NCBI GenBank assembly: GCA_023460935.1
Contig: JAEWOI010000034.1
Span: forward strand, 1-64,000
Reading direction: 5' to 3'
From: Actinomycetes bacterium
GTDB lineage: Bacteria; Actinomycetota; Actinomycetes; Propionibacteriales; Propionibacteriaceae
DNA length: 64,000 nucleotides
Numbering within the stretch: position 1 is the first letter of the stretch; the number at the start of each line of letters is the position of its first letter. Of this stretch, positions 48,980 to 57,911 are shown in pieces. The translations under genes and the position numbers were made by a program. The notes beneath the pieces are model-generated. The model was not told where the DNA came from. It saw only the letters and a list, made by a program, of their open reading frames with translations, and searched no databases.

Positions 48980-49028
48980 CCTTCGCCCTCTCTCACCGGT
49001 TGCGGGAACAATCCGCTATGCTTTCGTA

Positions 49029-49040
49029 CGTAAGTTTACG
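49029..49040. promoter_or_regulatory. Candidate DeoR operator in activase/DeoR intergenic region
   Basis: CGTAA-GT-TTACG is an inverted repeat with five-base arms, next to CGTACG, in the promoter region between the activase and the DeoR gene. Location and symmetry suggest an operator for the DeoR protein controlling both directions. Confidence 0.4.
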
Positions 49041-49080
49041 GACCTTCAGGTGGAAGTCAACGTTGCGAGGGGGTGGGACG

Positions 49081-49839
49081 GTGGTCGGCGACCGGCGCTC
49101 GAAGATCCTCGAGCACGTCATCGAGAACGAGCGCGTCGAGGTCAGCGGGCTGGCCGGCCTGTTCGGGGTCTCGCAGGTCACCGTCCGCAAGGACCTCGAC
49201 GAATTGGAGGGCCGCGGCCTGGTGCGCCGCGAGCACGGGTACGCCGTCGCGATCGCGCCAGACAACCTGCGCAGCCGCCTGGCTGTGCACCACGCCGTGA
49301 AGCTGCGCATCGCCGCTGCCGCTGCCGAGCTGGTGGGTGACGGCAGCACCGTGATGATCGAGTCCGGTTCGTGCTGCGCACTGCTCGCCGGCGCCATCGC
49401 CCGGCTCCGCCGTGGGGTGACGATCATCACCAACTCGGCGTTCATCGCCGACTACGTGCGTTCCGAGCCCGGGGTGAAGGTCGTGCTGCTCGGCGGGGAC
49501 TACCAGCCCGAGGCGCAGGTCACCGTCGGGCCCATGGTGGCCCAGGGCGCGGCGAACTTCTTCGTCGACCTCCTGTTCATCGGCATCGACGGCTTCACCC
49601 CGGAGGCCGGCTTCACCGGTGGCAACCTGCTGCGGGCGGAGGCGGTGCGGGCCATGGCGGCGAGGGCGCGCGAGGTGGTGGCGCTCACCGAGTCGCTGAA
49701 GTTCCCCCGGCGGGGCCCGGTGCAGCTGCTCCCGGCCGAAGCGGTGAGCCGGGTGGTCACGGACGACCACCTGGCCGAGCCGATCCGGCGCCACCTCGCC
49801 GGGGCCGGCGTGGCGGTCACCACGGTGCCGGCCGGCTGA
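49081..49839 (+). CDS. DeoR-family regulator of the GRE operon
   Basis: Repressor of 252 residues: helix-turn-helix RRSKILEHVIENERVEVSGLAGLFGVSQVTVRKDLDEL and a C-terminal sugar-phosphate-binding domain (RAEAVRAMAARAREVVALTESLKF; GIDGFTPEAGFTGGNL). DeoR proteins usually sense phosphorylated sugars, fitting a route that makes a sugar phosphate. The GTG at 49081 follows GAGGGGGTGGGACG and gives the normal family length; an upstream frame of 27 codons is outside the family. It lies 57 bases before the glycyl radical enzyme gene. Confidence 0.9.
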   Translation: MVGDRRSKILEHVIENERVEVSGLAGLFGVSQVTVRKDLDELEGRGLVRREHGYAVAIAPDNLRSRLAVHHAVKLRIAAAAAELVGDGSTVMIESGSCCALLAGAIARLRRGVTIITNSAFIADYVRSEPGVKVVLLGGDYQPEAQVTVGPMVAQGAANFFVDLLFIGIDGFTPEAGFTGGNLLRAEAVRAMAARAREVVALTESLKFPRRGPVQLLPAEAVSRVVTDDHLAEPIRRHLAGAGVAVTTVPAG

Positions 49840-49896
49840 GAGCAGACCTGCCGTGCTGCACCCGCAGCCGGCGAACCGAACCAGGAAGGCAGTGCA

Positions 49897-52335
49897 GTGA
49901 GCACCATCGCAGAACCACGGGCCGCTGTGGCCGAGCCCCACTTCGGCCGGCTCACGCCCCGGATGGCGGCGTGGCGGGAGGAGCTGGTCGACACCCGGCA
50001 GTCGGTGTGCGTCGAGCGGGCAGTGCTGACCACCCAGACCTACCGCGAGCACTCCGACCAGCCGATGGTGCTGCTGCGCGCGTTGATGCTGAAGAACGTG
50101 CTCGAGCACATGACGATCTTCATCGAGCCGGCCTCGCTGCTGTGCGGCAACCAGGCCTCGGCCAACCGGGCCGCGCCGATCATGCCCGAGTACGCGATGG
50201 ACTGGGTGCTGGCCGAGCTGGACGAGTTCGACTCCCGTCCCGGCGACCGGTTCGCGATCACCGAGCCGGCCAAGCAGGCGCTCCGGGAGATCGCGCCGTA
50301 CTGGGCGCACAACACGTTGAAGGAGCGCGGGCTGGCCCTGATGCCGCCGGCCAGCCGCAGGTTCTACGACCTCGGGATCATTCACCCGGAGGGCAACATC
50401 ACCTCGGGCGACGCCCACATCGCCGTCCACTACGAGCGGGCGCTGCGCGAGGGCCTGGCGGGCTACCGGCACCGTACCGAGCGGCTGCTGGCCGCCCTCG
50501 ACCTCACCGACCCCGCGCAACTGAAGAAGTCGTTCTTCTACCGCGCGGTCCTGATCACGCTGGACGCAGTGGTGGGTTTCGCCCACCGGTACGCCGCGCT
50601 CGCGAATGACCTGGCGCAGACCGAGGTGGACCCCGGCCGCCGCGCCGAATTGCTGGAGCTGGCGCGCATCCTGGCCAGGGTGCCGGAACACCCTGCCCGG
50701 ACCTTCCACGAGGCGGTGCAGTCGGTCTGGCTCGTGCAGCTCTGCCTGCAGATCGAGTCCAACGGCCACAGCCTCTCCTACGGTCGCCTCGACCAGTACC
50801 TGTACCCGTACTACGCCGAGGACCTGGCTGCGGGCCGGATCAGCCCGGACGGCGCCACCGAGCTGCTGACGAACCTTTGGCTGAAGACCATGTCGCTGGC
50901 GAAGATCCGCAGCTGGTCGCACACCCGGTTCAGCGCCGGGGGCCCGCTGTACCAGAACGTGACGATCGGCGGGCAGACCCCGGACGGTGCCGACGCGGTC
51001 AACCCGCTGTCGTTCCTCGTGCTGCGTTCGGTTGCCCAGACCCGCCTGCCGCAGCCGAACCTCACCGTCCGCTACCACCGCGGGCTGGCGGACGACTTCC
51101 TGCTGGAGTGCCTCGAGGTGATGCGGCTCGGCTTCGGGATGCCGGCGTTCAACAGCGATGAGGTGATCATCCCCTCGCTGATGGACAAGGGCGTGGCCGA
51201 GGCTGACGCGCGCAACTACTCAGCCATCGGTTGCGTCGAGGTCGCCGTCCCCGGCAAGTGGGGCTACCGGTGCACGGGGATGAGCTTCCTGAACTTCCCC
51301 AAGACGCTGCTGACCGCGATGAACAACGGCCGCGACCCCAAGACCGGCGAGCAGCTGGCCACGCCCGTCAAGCACTTCACCGAGATGGCCGACTTCGAGG
51401 AGCTGATGACGGCCTGGGACGTCACCGTCCGGGAGTTCCAGCGGCACTGCGTGATCCTGGACTCCGCCTGTGACCTCGCGCTGGAGGAGAACGTCGCCGA
51501 CATCCTGTGCTCGACGCTCGTCGAGGACTGCCTCGGCCGCGGCAAGCCGATCAAGGAGGGCGGGGCGGTCTACGACTTCGTGTCCGGCCTGCAGGTGGGC
51601 ATCGCCAACCTCGGCGACTCGCTGGCGGCGATCCGGAAGTGCGTCTTCGAGGACCGCACGGTCACGGCCGCCGAGCTTTGGGACGCCCTGCTCAACGACT
51701 TCGGGGGCGAGCGCGGGCAGCGGGTCCGCGCCGTCCTGGAGGCGGCACCGAAGTTCGGCAACGACGACGACTACGTGGATGAGCTGCTGGTGCGCGCCTA
51801 CGGCAGCTGCATCGACGAGATCTTCGCCCACCGCAACACACGCCACGGCCGCGGCCCGATCGGCGGCGGCTACTACGCAGGCACCTCATCGATCTCGGCG
51901 AACGTGCCCCAGGGCGCCTCCACCATGGCCACCCCGGATGGCCGCAGGGCGGGCGAACCGCTGGCCGAGGGTTGCTCGCCCAGCCACGGCGCCGACACCC
52001 ACGGGCCCACCGCGGTGTTCAAGTCGGTGTCGAAGCTGGACACGACCCGGATCACCGGCGGGGTGCTGCTGAACCAGAAGGTCACCCCCCAGGTGCTGGC
52101 GAAGGAGGCCGACCGGCGCAAGCTGCTGCTGCTGCTGCGGACGTTCTTCAACCGGCTGGACGGGTTCCACGTGCAGTACAACGTGGTCGACCGGGCCACG
52201 CTGCTGGACGCACAGGCGCATCCGGAGCGGCATCGTGACCTGATCGTCCGGGTGGCCGGCTACAGCGCGTTCTTCAACGTGTTGTCGAAGGCCACGCAGG
52301 ACGACATCATCGCCCGGACCGAGCAAACCCTCTAG
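49897..52335 (+). CDS. Glycyl radical enzyme (PFL2/dehydratase-like)
   Basis: A large oxygen-sensitive radical enzyme of 812 residues. The glycyl radical site RVAGYSAFF puts Gly788 as the radical carrier, and the thiyl radical cysteine is Cys446 in NYSAIGCVEVAVPG. N-terminal PFL-like domain up to residue 650 (QSVCVERAVLTTQTYREH, HEAVQSVWLVQLCLQIESNGHSLSYGRLDQYLYPYY). It belongs to the dehydratase/lyase branch (PflD, YbiW, glycerol and hydroxyproline dehydratases) rather than true pyruvate formate-lyase, whose active site has two adjacent Cys. The exact substrate is not decidable; sugar importer, dehydrogenase and glucokinase neighbours favour a sugar alcohol or anhydrohexitol phosphate. Confidence 0.88.
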   Translation: MSTIAEPRAAVAEPHFGRLTPRMAAWREELVDTRQSVCVERAVLTTQTYREHSDQPMVLLRALMLKNVLEHMTIFIEPASLLCGNQASANRAAPIMPEYAMDWVLAELDEFDSRPGDRFAITEPAKQALREIAPYWAHNTLKERGLALMPPASRRFYDLGIIHPEGNITSGDAHIAVHYERALREGLAGYRHRTERLLAALDLTDPAQLKKSFFYRAVLITLDAVVGFAHRYAALANDLAQTEVDPGRRAELLELARILARVPEHPARTFHEAVQSVWLVQLCLQIESNGHSLSYGRLDQYLYPYYAEDLAAGRISPDGATELLTNLWLKTMSLAKIRSWSHTRFSAGGPLYQNVTIGGQTPDGADAVNPLSFLVLRSVAQTRLPQPNLTVRYHRGLADDFLLECLEVMRLGFGMPAFNSDEVIIPSLMDKGVAEADARNYSAIGCVEVAVPGKWGYRCTGMSFLNFPKTLLTAMNNGRDPKTGEQLATPVKHFTEMADFEELMTAWDVTVREFQRHCVILDSACDLALEENVADILCSTLVEDCLGRGKPIKEGGAVYDFVSGLQVGIANLGDSLAAIRKCVFEDRTVTAAELWDALLNDFGGERGQRVRAVLEAAPKFGNDDDYVDELLVRAYGSCIDEIFAHRNTRHGRGPIGGGYYAGTSSISANVPQGASTMATPDGRRAGEPLAEGCSPSHGADTHGPTAVFKSVSKLDTTRITGGVLLNQKVTPQVLAKEADRRKLLLLLRTFFNRLDGFHVQYNVVDRATLLDAQAHPERHRDLIVRVAGYSAFFNVLSKATQDDIIARTEQTL

Positions 52336-52391
52336 CCTCTCCTGCGGGGCCTCGCGCCCGGCAGTTCGGACTTCAGCGTGGAAGGACGTGC

Positions 52392-53195
52392 ATGAACAAC
52401 CAGCCCGCGGGCCCGCTCGCACTCGGGATCGACGTCGGCGGCACCGGCATCAAGGGTGCGCCGGTGGACGTCGCGACCGGCCGGCTGGCCGGTCCGCGAC
52501 ATGCCATCCCGACACCGCAACCGGCGACCCCGGCGGCGGTGGCGAGCGCCGCGGCGGAGCTCTGTGCGCACTTCGCGCTGCCGGCCACCTCGCCGATCGG
52601 GATCACGCTGCCGGCGGTCGTCCGCCAGGGGGTGGTGCGGACCGCTGCGAACATCGACCCGTCCTGGATCGGCACGAACGCCTTCGAGTTGTTCGAGGCG
52701 GCGCTCGGGTCGCGTGCCGTTGTGCTGAACGACGCCGACGCCGCCGGGCTCGCCGAGGTGTCGCTCGGCGCGGGCCGGGGCGTCGCCGGGGTGGTCTTCA
52801 TGGTGACGTTGGGCACCGGGATCGGGTCCGCGCTGTTCGTCGACGGACGGCTCGTGCCCAACACCGAACTCGGGCACCTGACCATCGACGGGTTCGACTG
52901 CTGCCCCTGGGCTTCCGCCGCCGCGCGGGTGCGGGAGAACCTGTCCTGGGCGCAGTGGGTCTCGCGGCTGCAGGAGTATCTCGCCTATGCCGAGAGCCTG
53001 GTCTGGCCGGACCTGTTCGTCATCGGCGGTGGCATCAGTGCCGACGCCGACCAGTTCCTGCCGCTGCTGCAGCTGAACACTCCGGTCGTACGAGCCCAGA
53101 TGCAGAACGACAGCGGCATCATCGGGGCGGCGCTGGAGGCGGCGTCGTCACGGCCGGCCAGTGGCGCCGACCTGGTCGATGCCCGCCAGGAGTGA
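52392..53195 (+). CDS. ppgK: Polyphosphate glucokinase (ROK family)
   Basis: Kinase of 267 residues that phosphorylates glucose with polyphosphate or ATP. Hallmarks of PPGK are LGIDVGGTGIKGAPVD, TPQPATPAAVA, VVRTAANIDPSWIGTNA, LNDADAAGLAE, VTLGTGIGSALFVDGRLVPNTELGHL and LFVIGGGISADADQFLPLLQLNTPVV. No helix-turn-helix, so it is an enzyme not a repressor. It is 56 bases after the glycyl radical enzyme gene and on the same strand, so it may supply or share the 6-phosphate substrate; it could also be an ordinary glycolytic kinase. The gene overlaps an antisense regulator remnant at its 3' end. Confidence 0.93.
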   Translation: MNNQPAGPLALGIDVGGTGIKGAPVDVATGRLAGPRHAIPTPQPATPAAVASAAAELCAHFALPATSPIGITLPAVVRQGVVRTAANIDPSWIGTNAFELFEAALGSRAVVLNDADAAGLAEVSLGAGRGVAGVVFMVTLGTGIGSALFVDGRLVPNTELGHLTIDGFDCCPWASAAARVRENLSWAQWVSRLQEYLAYAESLVWPDLFVIGGGISADADQFLPLLQLNTPVVRAQMQNDSGIIGAALEAASSRPASGADLVDARQE

Positions 53196-53273
53196 GCGAA
53201 GCGCGAAGTCGAAGGCGGCGGAGATCGAGGCCGCCGCGCCTCCCACGGTGATCGGGTGCTCGATCGTCCGGCC
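53148..53273 (-). pseudogene. C-terminal remnant of a TetR-type regulator
   Basis: On the minus strand 41 codons read GRTIEHPITVGG...ISAAFDFALRSLLAGIDQVGAT, ending in a stop at 53148-53150. The FDFALRSLLAGID segment is a typical C-terminal helix of TetR proteins. A TGA at 53274-53276 closes the frame upstream and the rest of the gene is absent, because the GMC oxidoreductase promoter begins there. It overlaps the end of the polyphosphate glucokinase gene by 48 bases. I read it as a decayed gene fragment. Confidence 0.5.
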
Positions 53274-53382
53274 TCACCCAGCGCCGGGACGCGCAGCGTT
53301 GGGCATTACTGCTTCTTGCCTGCCGGCTCGGGTGGCGCAATCCTCGGCCCAACAGATGCTGGTGGTGGGCTGAGGGGGGCGA

Positions 53383-55776
53383 ATGGCGCAGGGGGTCGGC
53401 GGCGCGGGCCGCCCGTCGGCGGAAACACCCGTCGAGTACTGCGACGCGGTCGTGGTCGGCTCCGGATTCGGCGGCTCGGTCGCCGCCTACCGGCTGGCGC
53501 AGGCCGGCCGGGCAACGATCGTGCTGGAACGCGGCCAGGCGTACCCGCCCGGCAGCTTCGCGCGCAACCCCTACGAGATGAGCCAGGCCTTCTGGGAACC
53601 GAAGGACAAGCTTTTCGGGCTGTTCGACGTCCGGTCCTTCCGCAAGCTGGAGGCGATCGTGTCCAGCGGCCTCGGCGGCGGCTCGCTGATCTACGCCAAC
53701 GTGCTGCTGCGCAAGGACGAGCGTTGGTTCGTGCACGATTCCCCGCTGCCCGGCGGAGGTTACGAACACTGGCCGATCAGCCGGAACGACCTGGAGCCCC
53801 ATTACGAGGCGGTGGCCGCAATGCTGGCGCCCACCCCTTCGCCCTACCCGGACCTGCCGAAGGCGAAGGCCCTGCGTGAGGCTGCGCAGGCGCTGGGCCT
53901 GGACACCTTCCACCCGCCGCTGGCGATCACGTTCGCGCCGCCCGGAGGCCGTCCCGCGCCCAAGCAGGTCATCCCGGAACCGGAGTACGGCAACGTCCAC
54001 GGAGACACGAGGCTGACGTGCCGGCTGTGCGGGGAGTGCGACATCGGCTGCAACGAGGGTGCGAAGAACACCCTCGACCACAACTACCTCTCCGCCGCGA
54101 AGTACCACGGGGCCGACCTCCGCACGCTTTGCGAGGTCTCCGGGGTGGCTCCGCTGGAAGGCGGTGGCTTCGAGGTGGCCTACACCAGGTACGGCAGCGA
54201 CCCGGACCGGACGGGGGACCGCTCCAGGACCCGGCACCGCGTCCGTTGCGCGAACCTGTTCCTGGCCGCCGGCACCTTCGGCACCACGTCGCTGCTGCTG
54301 CGCAACCGGGTCAACCTGCCGGCCCTCGGACGGGCGGTGGGCTCGCGGTTCAGCGGCAACGGAGACCTGCTCACGTTCTGCATGGGGGCCAAGGGCGAAG
54401 GCCCGACCGGCGGGATGCGGCTGATCGACGGCAGCTACGGGCCGGTGATCACCACGGCGATGCGCGTGCCGGACGGCTTGGACGAGGGCGGACGCCGGCG
54501 CGGCTATTACATCCAGGAGGCCGGCTTCCCGGACTTCGCCAACTGGCTGATCGAGACCGCGGCGGTCACTTCCTCGATGCAGCGCGCGGCCGTGGTGGCG
54601 CGCGACCTGCTGCGGTACCGCCTCGGGAAGCGCTACGAGTCGACGATCTCGGCGGAGATCGCGAGGCTGGTCGGGCAGGGCAAACTCGGCAGCAGCGCAC
54701 TTCCGCTGCTCGGGATGGGCCGGGACATCGCGGACGGCAAGATCGTCTTGCGCGATGGGGAACTTGACGTCAGGTGGACCTCGGCAACGTCCATGGAGTA
54801 CTTCACCGCGATGCGCGAGACGATGCGTGAGATCGCGCAGGCGCTCCACGCCGAGTATCACGACAGCCCGCTGTGGTGGACCAAACGGGTCGTCACCGTC
54901 CACCCGCTCGGCGGAGCGCCGATGGGGCGGCATGTGCATGAGGGCGTGGTGGACGCCTACGGGGAGTCCTTCGGCTACCCGGGGTTGTTCGTGGTGGACG
55001 GCTCGCAGATGCCCGGGCCAGTGGGACCGAACCCGGCGTTCACGATCGCTGCGCTCGCCGACCGGGCGGTCGAGCACCTGCTCGAGCGGCCCCGTGAAAT
55101 CCGTCCGGTCGAGGTGGCCGACTCGGTTGCGCCGGAGCCGGAGGCTGCGCCGGAGGAGGGCAGCAGCGTCCGGTTCACCGAGCAGATGAAGGGCTACCTG
55201 GCGCTGGGGCAGACCGATCCCCTGGCCGGGTGGCGGCAGGCGCGACTGCTGGGACACCGCCTGATGTTCGAACTCACCATCGAAGTCCCCGACGTGAACA
55301 CCTTCGTCGAGGACGGCGACCACCCGGGCACGGCGGAGGGGTTCGTGCACTGCGACCTGCTCGGCGGTCACCTGCCGGTGGAGCGTGGCTGGTTCAACCT
55401 GTTCGTGGCTACGGCGGACGCCGACACGAGGGAGATGCGGTATCGGCTGTGGCTGCGGGACCTGGCCGGATCGCCGGTGACGCTCTACGGGTTCAAGGAG
55501 GTGCGCGACGACCCGGGGGTGGACCTCTGGCGCGACACCTCCACGCTCTACATCACGCTGCTCCGCGGGCACGTCGCGCCCGGGCTGACCGGCGAGGTGA
55601 TCGGGGCGGGGCTGCTGCGGATCCTGCCGCAGGACTTCGCCCGGCAGCTCACCACCTTCCGTGCCGGCGGGGCTGGGCCGCTGGCCTCCGTGGCGAGGTT
55701 CGGCGCGTTCTTCGGCAAGTCGTTGCGCGACGTCTACCTGACGCCCGCCGGGCCCAAGGCAGGACCCAATGACTGA
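53383..55776 (+). CDS. GMC oxidoreductase, cholesterol-oxidase-like
   Basis: FAD enzyme of 797 residues. The ADP-binding motif is AVVVGSGFGGSVAAYRLAQAG near residue 23; ERGQAYPPGSFARNPYEM and GLGGGSLIYANV are typical of the cholesterol oxidase branch. A cysteine cluster CRLCGECDIGCNEG follows, and the catalytic histidine region is HPLGGAPMGR with the closing GLFVVDGSQMPGPVGPNPAFTIAAL. About 230 extra C-terminal residues form a beta-rich domain (LMFELTIEVPDVNTFVEDGDHPGTAEGF, VPVTLYGFKEV) like others in this branch. Start ATG 53383 after GAGGGGGG. Oxidises an alcohol, perhaps a sterol or other lipid; expressed with the hydrolase. Confidence 0.88.
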   Translation: MAQGVGGAGRPSAETPVEYCDAVVVGSGFGGSVAAYRLAQAGRATIVLERGQAYPPGSFARNPYEMSQAFWEPKDKLFGLFDVRSFRKLEAIVSSGLGGGSLIYANVLLRKDERWFVHDSPLPGGGYEHWPISRNDLEPHYEAVAAMLAPTPSPYPDLPKAKALREAAQALGLDTFHPPLAITFAPPGGRPAPKQVIPEPEYGNVHGDTRLTCRLCGECDIGCNEGAKNTLDHNYLSAAKYHGADLRTLCEVSGVAPLEGGGFEVAYTRYGSDPDRTGDRSRTRHRVRCANLFLAAGTFGTTSLLLRNRVNLPALGRAVGSRFSGNGDLLTFCMGAKGEGPTGGMRLIDGSYGPVITTAMRVPDGLDEGGRRRGYYIQEAGFPDFANWLIETAAVTSSMQRAAVVARDLLRYRLGKRYESTISAEIARLVGQGKLGSSALPLLGMGRDIADGKIVLRDGELDVRWTSATSMEYFTAMRETMREIAQALHAEYHDSPLWWTKRVVTVHPLGGAPMGRHVHEGVVDAYGESFGYPGLFVVDGSQMPGPVGPNPAFTIAALADRAVEHLLERPREIRPVEVADSVAPEPEAAPEEGSSVRFTEQMKGYLALGQTDPLAGWRQARLLGHRLMFELTIEVPDVNTFVEDGDHPGTAEGFVHCDLLGGHLPVERGWFNLFVATADADTREMRYRLWLRDLAGSPVTLYGFKEVRDDPGVDLWRDTSTLYITLLRGHVAPGLTGEVIGAGLLRILPQDFARQLTTFRAGGAGPLASVARFGAFFGKSLRDVYLTPAGPKAGPND

Positions 55777-56848
55777 AGCGCTGCGGTCGCGGGCCCACCG
55801 CAACGAGACCCACTTCCTGCGGGCGGGGGATGGCTTGCCGCTGACGATGATCCGGGTGCGGGGGAGCGACGAGCCGACAAAAGGCCCGGTGCTGCTCGTT
55901 CACGGTGCCGGGGTGCGCGCCGAACTGTTCCGTCCGCCGGTGGAGCGGACGATCGTGGATGCCCTGGTCGACGACGGCTGGGACGTCTGGCTGCTGAACT
56001 GGCGGGCTTCGATCGACCTGGATCCGGTCCCCTGGACGTTGGACGACGCGGCGGCCTACGACCACCCGGCGGCGGTGCGCCACATCGTGGAGCAGACCGG
56101 CGCGGCGTCGATGAAGGCGATCGTGCACTGCCAGGGCTCGACGTCGTTCTGCATGAGCGCGGTTGCCGGGCTGCTGCCGGAGGTGGACCTGATCGTGAGC
56201 AACGCGGTCTCACTGCACCCGGTGATCCCGCCGTTCGCCCGGTTCAAGATCCGCACGCTACGGCCGGCGATGCAACAGCTCACGCCTTACCTGAACCCGG
56301 CGTGGGGGGACGGGCCCACGTCCGCCTTCTCCAGGGTCGCGCGGACGGCTGTGCTGGTGACCCACCGTGAGTGCGACAACCCGGTGTGTCGCATGGTGAG
56401 CTTCACCTACGGGTCGGGTCGGCCCGCGTTGTGGTCGCACGATCAGCTGAATGAGGAGACCCACGACTGGCTACGCGGCGAGTTCGCGGTGGTGCCGATG
56501 AGCTTCTTCGCCCAGATGGCCGCCTGCGTCAAGGCTGGGGAGTTGGTGTCGGTGTCGAGGCGGCCGGGGCTACTGGACCGGTACGCGGCGGGGGCGCCGC
56601 GTACCGACGCGAGATTCGCCCTGTTCGCGGGTGCCCGGAACCGGTGCTTCCTGCCGGTCAGCCAGCAGCTCACCCACGAGTACCTGGGCCGGTACCGCAG
56701 CGGTGACACGCTGCACGTGCTGCCCGACTACGGCCACCTCGACGTCTTCCTCGGCAAGGACGCCGCCCGGGACGTGTTCCCGGCGATGCTGGCGGAGCTG
56801 AATGTGGGCAAGGACGCGCCGCGGCCGGCGGCCGCCAGGCGTGGCTGA
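55769..56848 (+). CDS. Alpha/beta hydrolase partner of the GMC oxidoreductase
   Basis: Alpha/beta-hydrolase-fold protein of 359 residues. The oxyanion segment is LLVHGAGVRAELFRPP, the nucleophile elbow is VHCQGSTSF (Ser in GSTS, replacing the usual GxSxG), and late residues DYGHLDVFLG supply a probable catalytic His. It overlaps the GMC gene by eight bases (ATGACTGA), and this pairing is common for long GMC/cholesterol oxidase-like proteins. It probably hydrolyses an ester or lactone made in the oxidation. Soluble, no signal peptide. Confidence 0.84.
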   Translation: MTEALRSRAHRNETHFLRAGDGLPLTMIRVRGSDEPTKGPVLLVHGAGVRAELFRPPVERTIVDALVDDGWDVWLLNWRASIDLDPVPWTLDDAAAYDHPAAVRHIVEQTGAASMKAIVHCQGSTSFCMSAVAGLLPEVDLIVSNAVSLHPVIPPFARFKIRTLRPAMQQLTPYLNPAWGDGPTSAFSRVARTAVLVTHRECDNPVCRMVSFTYGSGRPALWSHDQLNEETHDWLRGEFAVVPMSFFAQMAACVKAGELVSVSRRPGLLDRYAAGAPRTDARFALFAGARNRCFLPVSQQLTHEYLGRYRSGDTLHVLPDYGHLDVFLGKDAARDVFPAMLAELNVGKDAPRPAAARRG

Positions 56849-57290
56849 ACCCTCCCCACCCGGGAGCGCCGAGGCCGCCTACGCCACGCGGCTGGAAAGC
56901 CTGGGCGCGGCGGAGTGGTCGGAACTTCGCGGGGCCCTGGCACGCCTGGAAGCCGCGGACTCGATGGGCAGTTGGACCGAGGCGGTGCAGCACGCCGACG
57001 GCAGCTGGCAACTGCCCTACACCACGTTGTCAGCGGACGCCGAGGACTTCCTCGCGACGCTCGGCCGGCTCGGCTTGCACCTCCCGTTCGAATGGACGGC
57101 CTGGGAGCGCGGGCAGGTGCTCGCGCGCGATCCAGCGCAGCTGGAGCAGGCCAGTCCAGCGGAGGCGGCCATGCTGATCGTGGCTATCCGCCGTTCCGAC
57201 CGGTTCGTCGAAGGGGAGGTGCTGGAGGCGCTGGAGAGCGGGCTGATCCAGCGGGCCGCGCGGCGCGTGCTCGCCGCGGCGCCACCCTGA
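56841..57290 (+). CDS. DUF6508 family protein
   Basis: A 149-residue soluble protein with the DUF6508 pattern: GSWTEAVQHADGSWQLPYTTL, LHLPFEWTAWERG and AAMLIVAIRRSDRFVEGEVLEALESGLI. A GTG start at 56841 overlaps the stop of the hydrolase gene by eight bases, so it is the third gene of the GMC operon. No function is known for the family. Confidence 0.75.
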   Translation: MAEPSPPGSAEAAYATRLESLGAAEWSELRGALARLEAADSMGSWTEAVQHADGSWQLPYTTLSADAEDFLATLGRLGLHLPFEWTAWERGQVLARDPAQLEQASPAEAAMLIVAIRRSDRFVEGEVLEALESGLIQRAARRVLAAAPP

Positions 57291-57320
57291 CGATCGGTCC
57301 CCTTCGGCCGGCAGGGAGGA

Positions 57321-57815
57321 TCACCAGCCGGTGCTCCCGGGGACTCCCTTGAACGGACCGGCGAGGTCGGTGGTGATCCAGCCGCCGTAGAAGCCGCCGG
57401 GTTGTGGGACGACCAGCTCGCCGTCCACGTAGCAACCGTCGGTGAGCGCCGCGTAGACGGCGACGTGGTCGGCAAGCACGTCGAAGCCCGGTGAGGGGGA
57501 CGGGTAGTACCAGGCCGCGCGCGGCGCGACCCGCCCGCCGGCTACGAGGTCGGCGTAGCTAGCGGCGCCCTTCCATTCGCAGAACGAGTTGCCGGCCGCC
57601 GGCCGGAGCGCACCGCGGGGGAAGCTCGAGCGCGGCAGGTAGTAGGTCGGCGGGTGGCTGGTCTCCAACACCTGCCAGGACGCGGTGGTGTCGCACACCA
57701 ACTCACCGCCGAAGATGACCTGAACGCGTTTCGTGCACGCGCGCAGCGCGGGCGGCCGGGGATACTCCCAGACGGATTCCTGGCCCGGATCGACTGGATC
57801 AGGCACCGGGCGCAT
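57321..57815 (-). CDS. DUF427 family protein
   Basis: A 164-residue protein of the DUF427 family, a small beta-rich fold in which pairs of repeats occur. Typical sequence is ESVWEYPRPPALRACTKRVQVIFGGELVCDT, ETSHPPTYYLPR, CEWKGAASYADLVA and FYGGWITTDLAGPFKG. The ATG at 57815 is two codons inside a possible GTG at 57821. Activity of the family is unknown. Convergent with the DUF6508 gene, 30 bases apart. Confidence 0.85.
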   Translation of the reverse strand: MRPVPDPVDPGQESVWEYPRPPALRACTKRVQVIFGGELVCDTTASWQVLETSHPPTYYLPRSSFPRGALRPAAGNSFCEWKGAASYADLVAGGRVAPRAAWYYPSPSPGFDVLADHVAVYAALTDGCYVDGELVVPQPGGFYGGWITTDLAGPFKGVPGSTGW

Positions 57816-57911
57816 GCGCACAGCGTAGGCGGGCGGCGAAGGCTCGCCCCGCTCTGCCCTGCGGGCAGGCCGAACCCGGGGCCCTCTTCGACGGTCCTGG
57901 GCCGGAGGGCT

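Noticed and set aside
52392..53195. ppgK as a ROK repressor
   Set aside because: No helix-turn-helix domain is present, and PPGK-specific motifs cover the whole length.
53161..53373. Plus-strand 70-codon frame in the ppgK-GMC gap
   Set aside because: It overlaps the minus-strand TetR remnant and has no ribosome site or family similarity.
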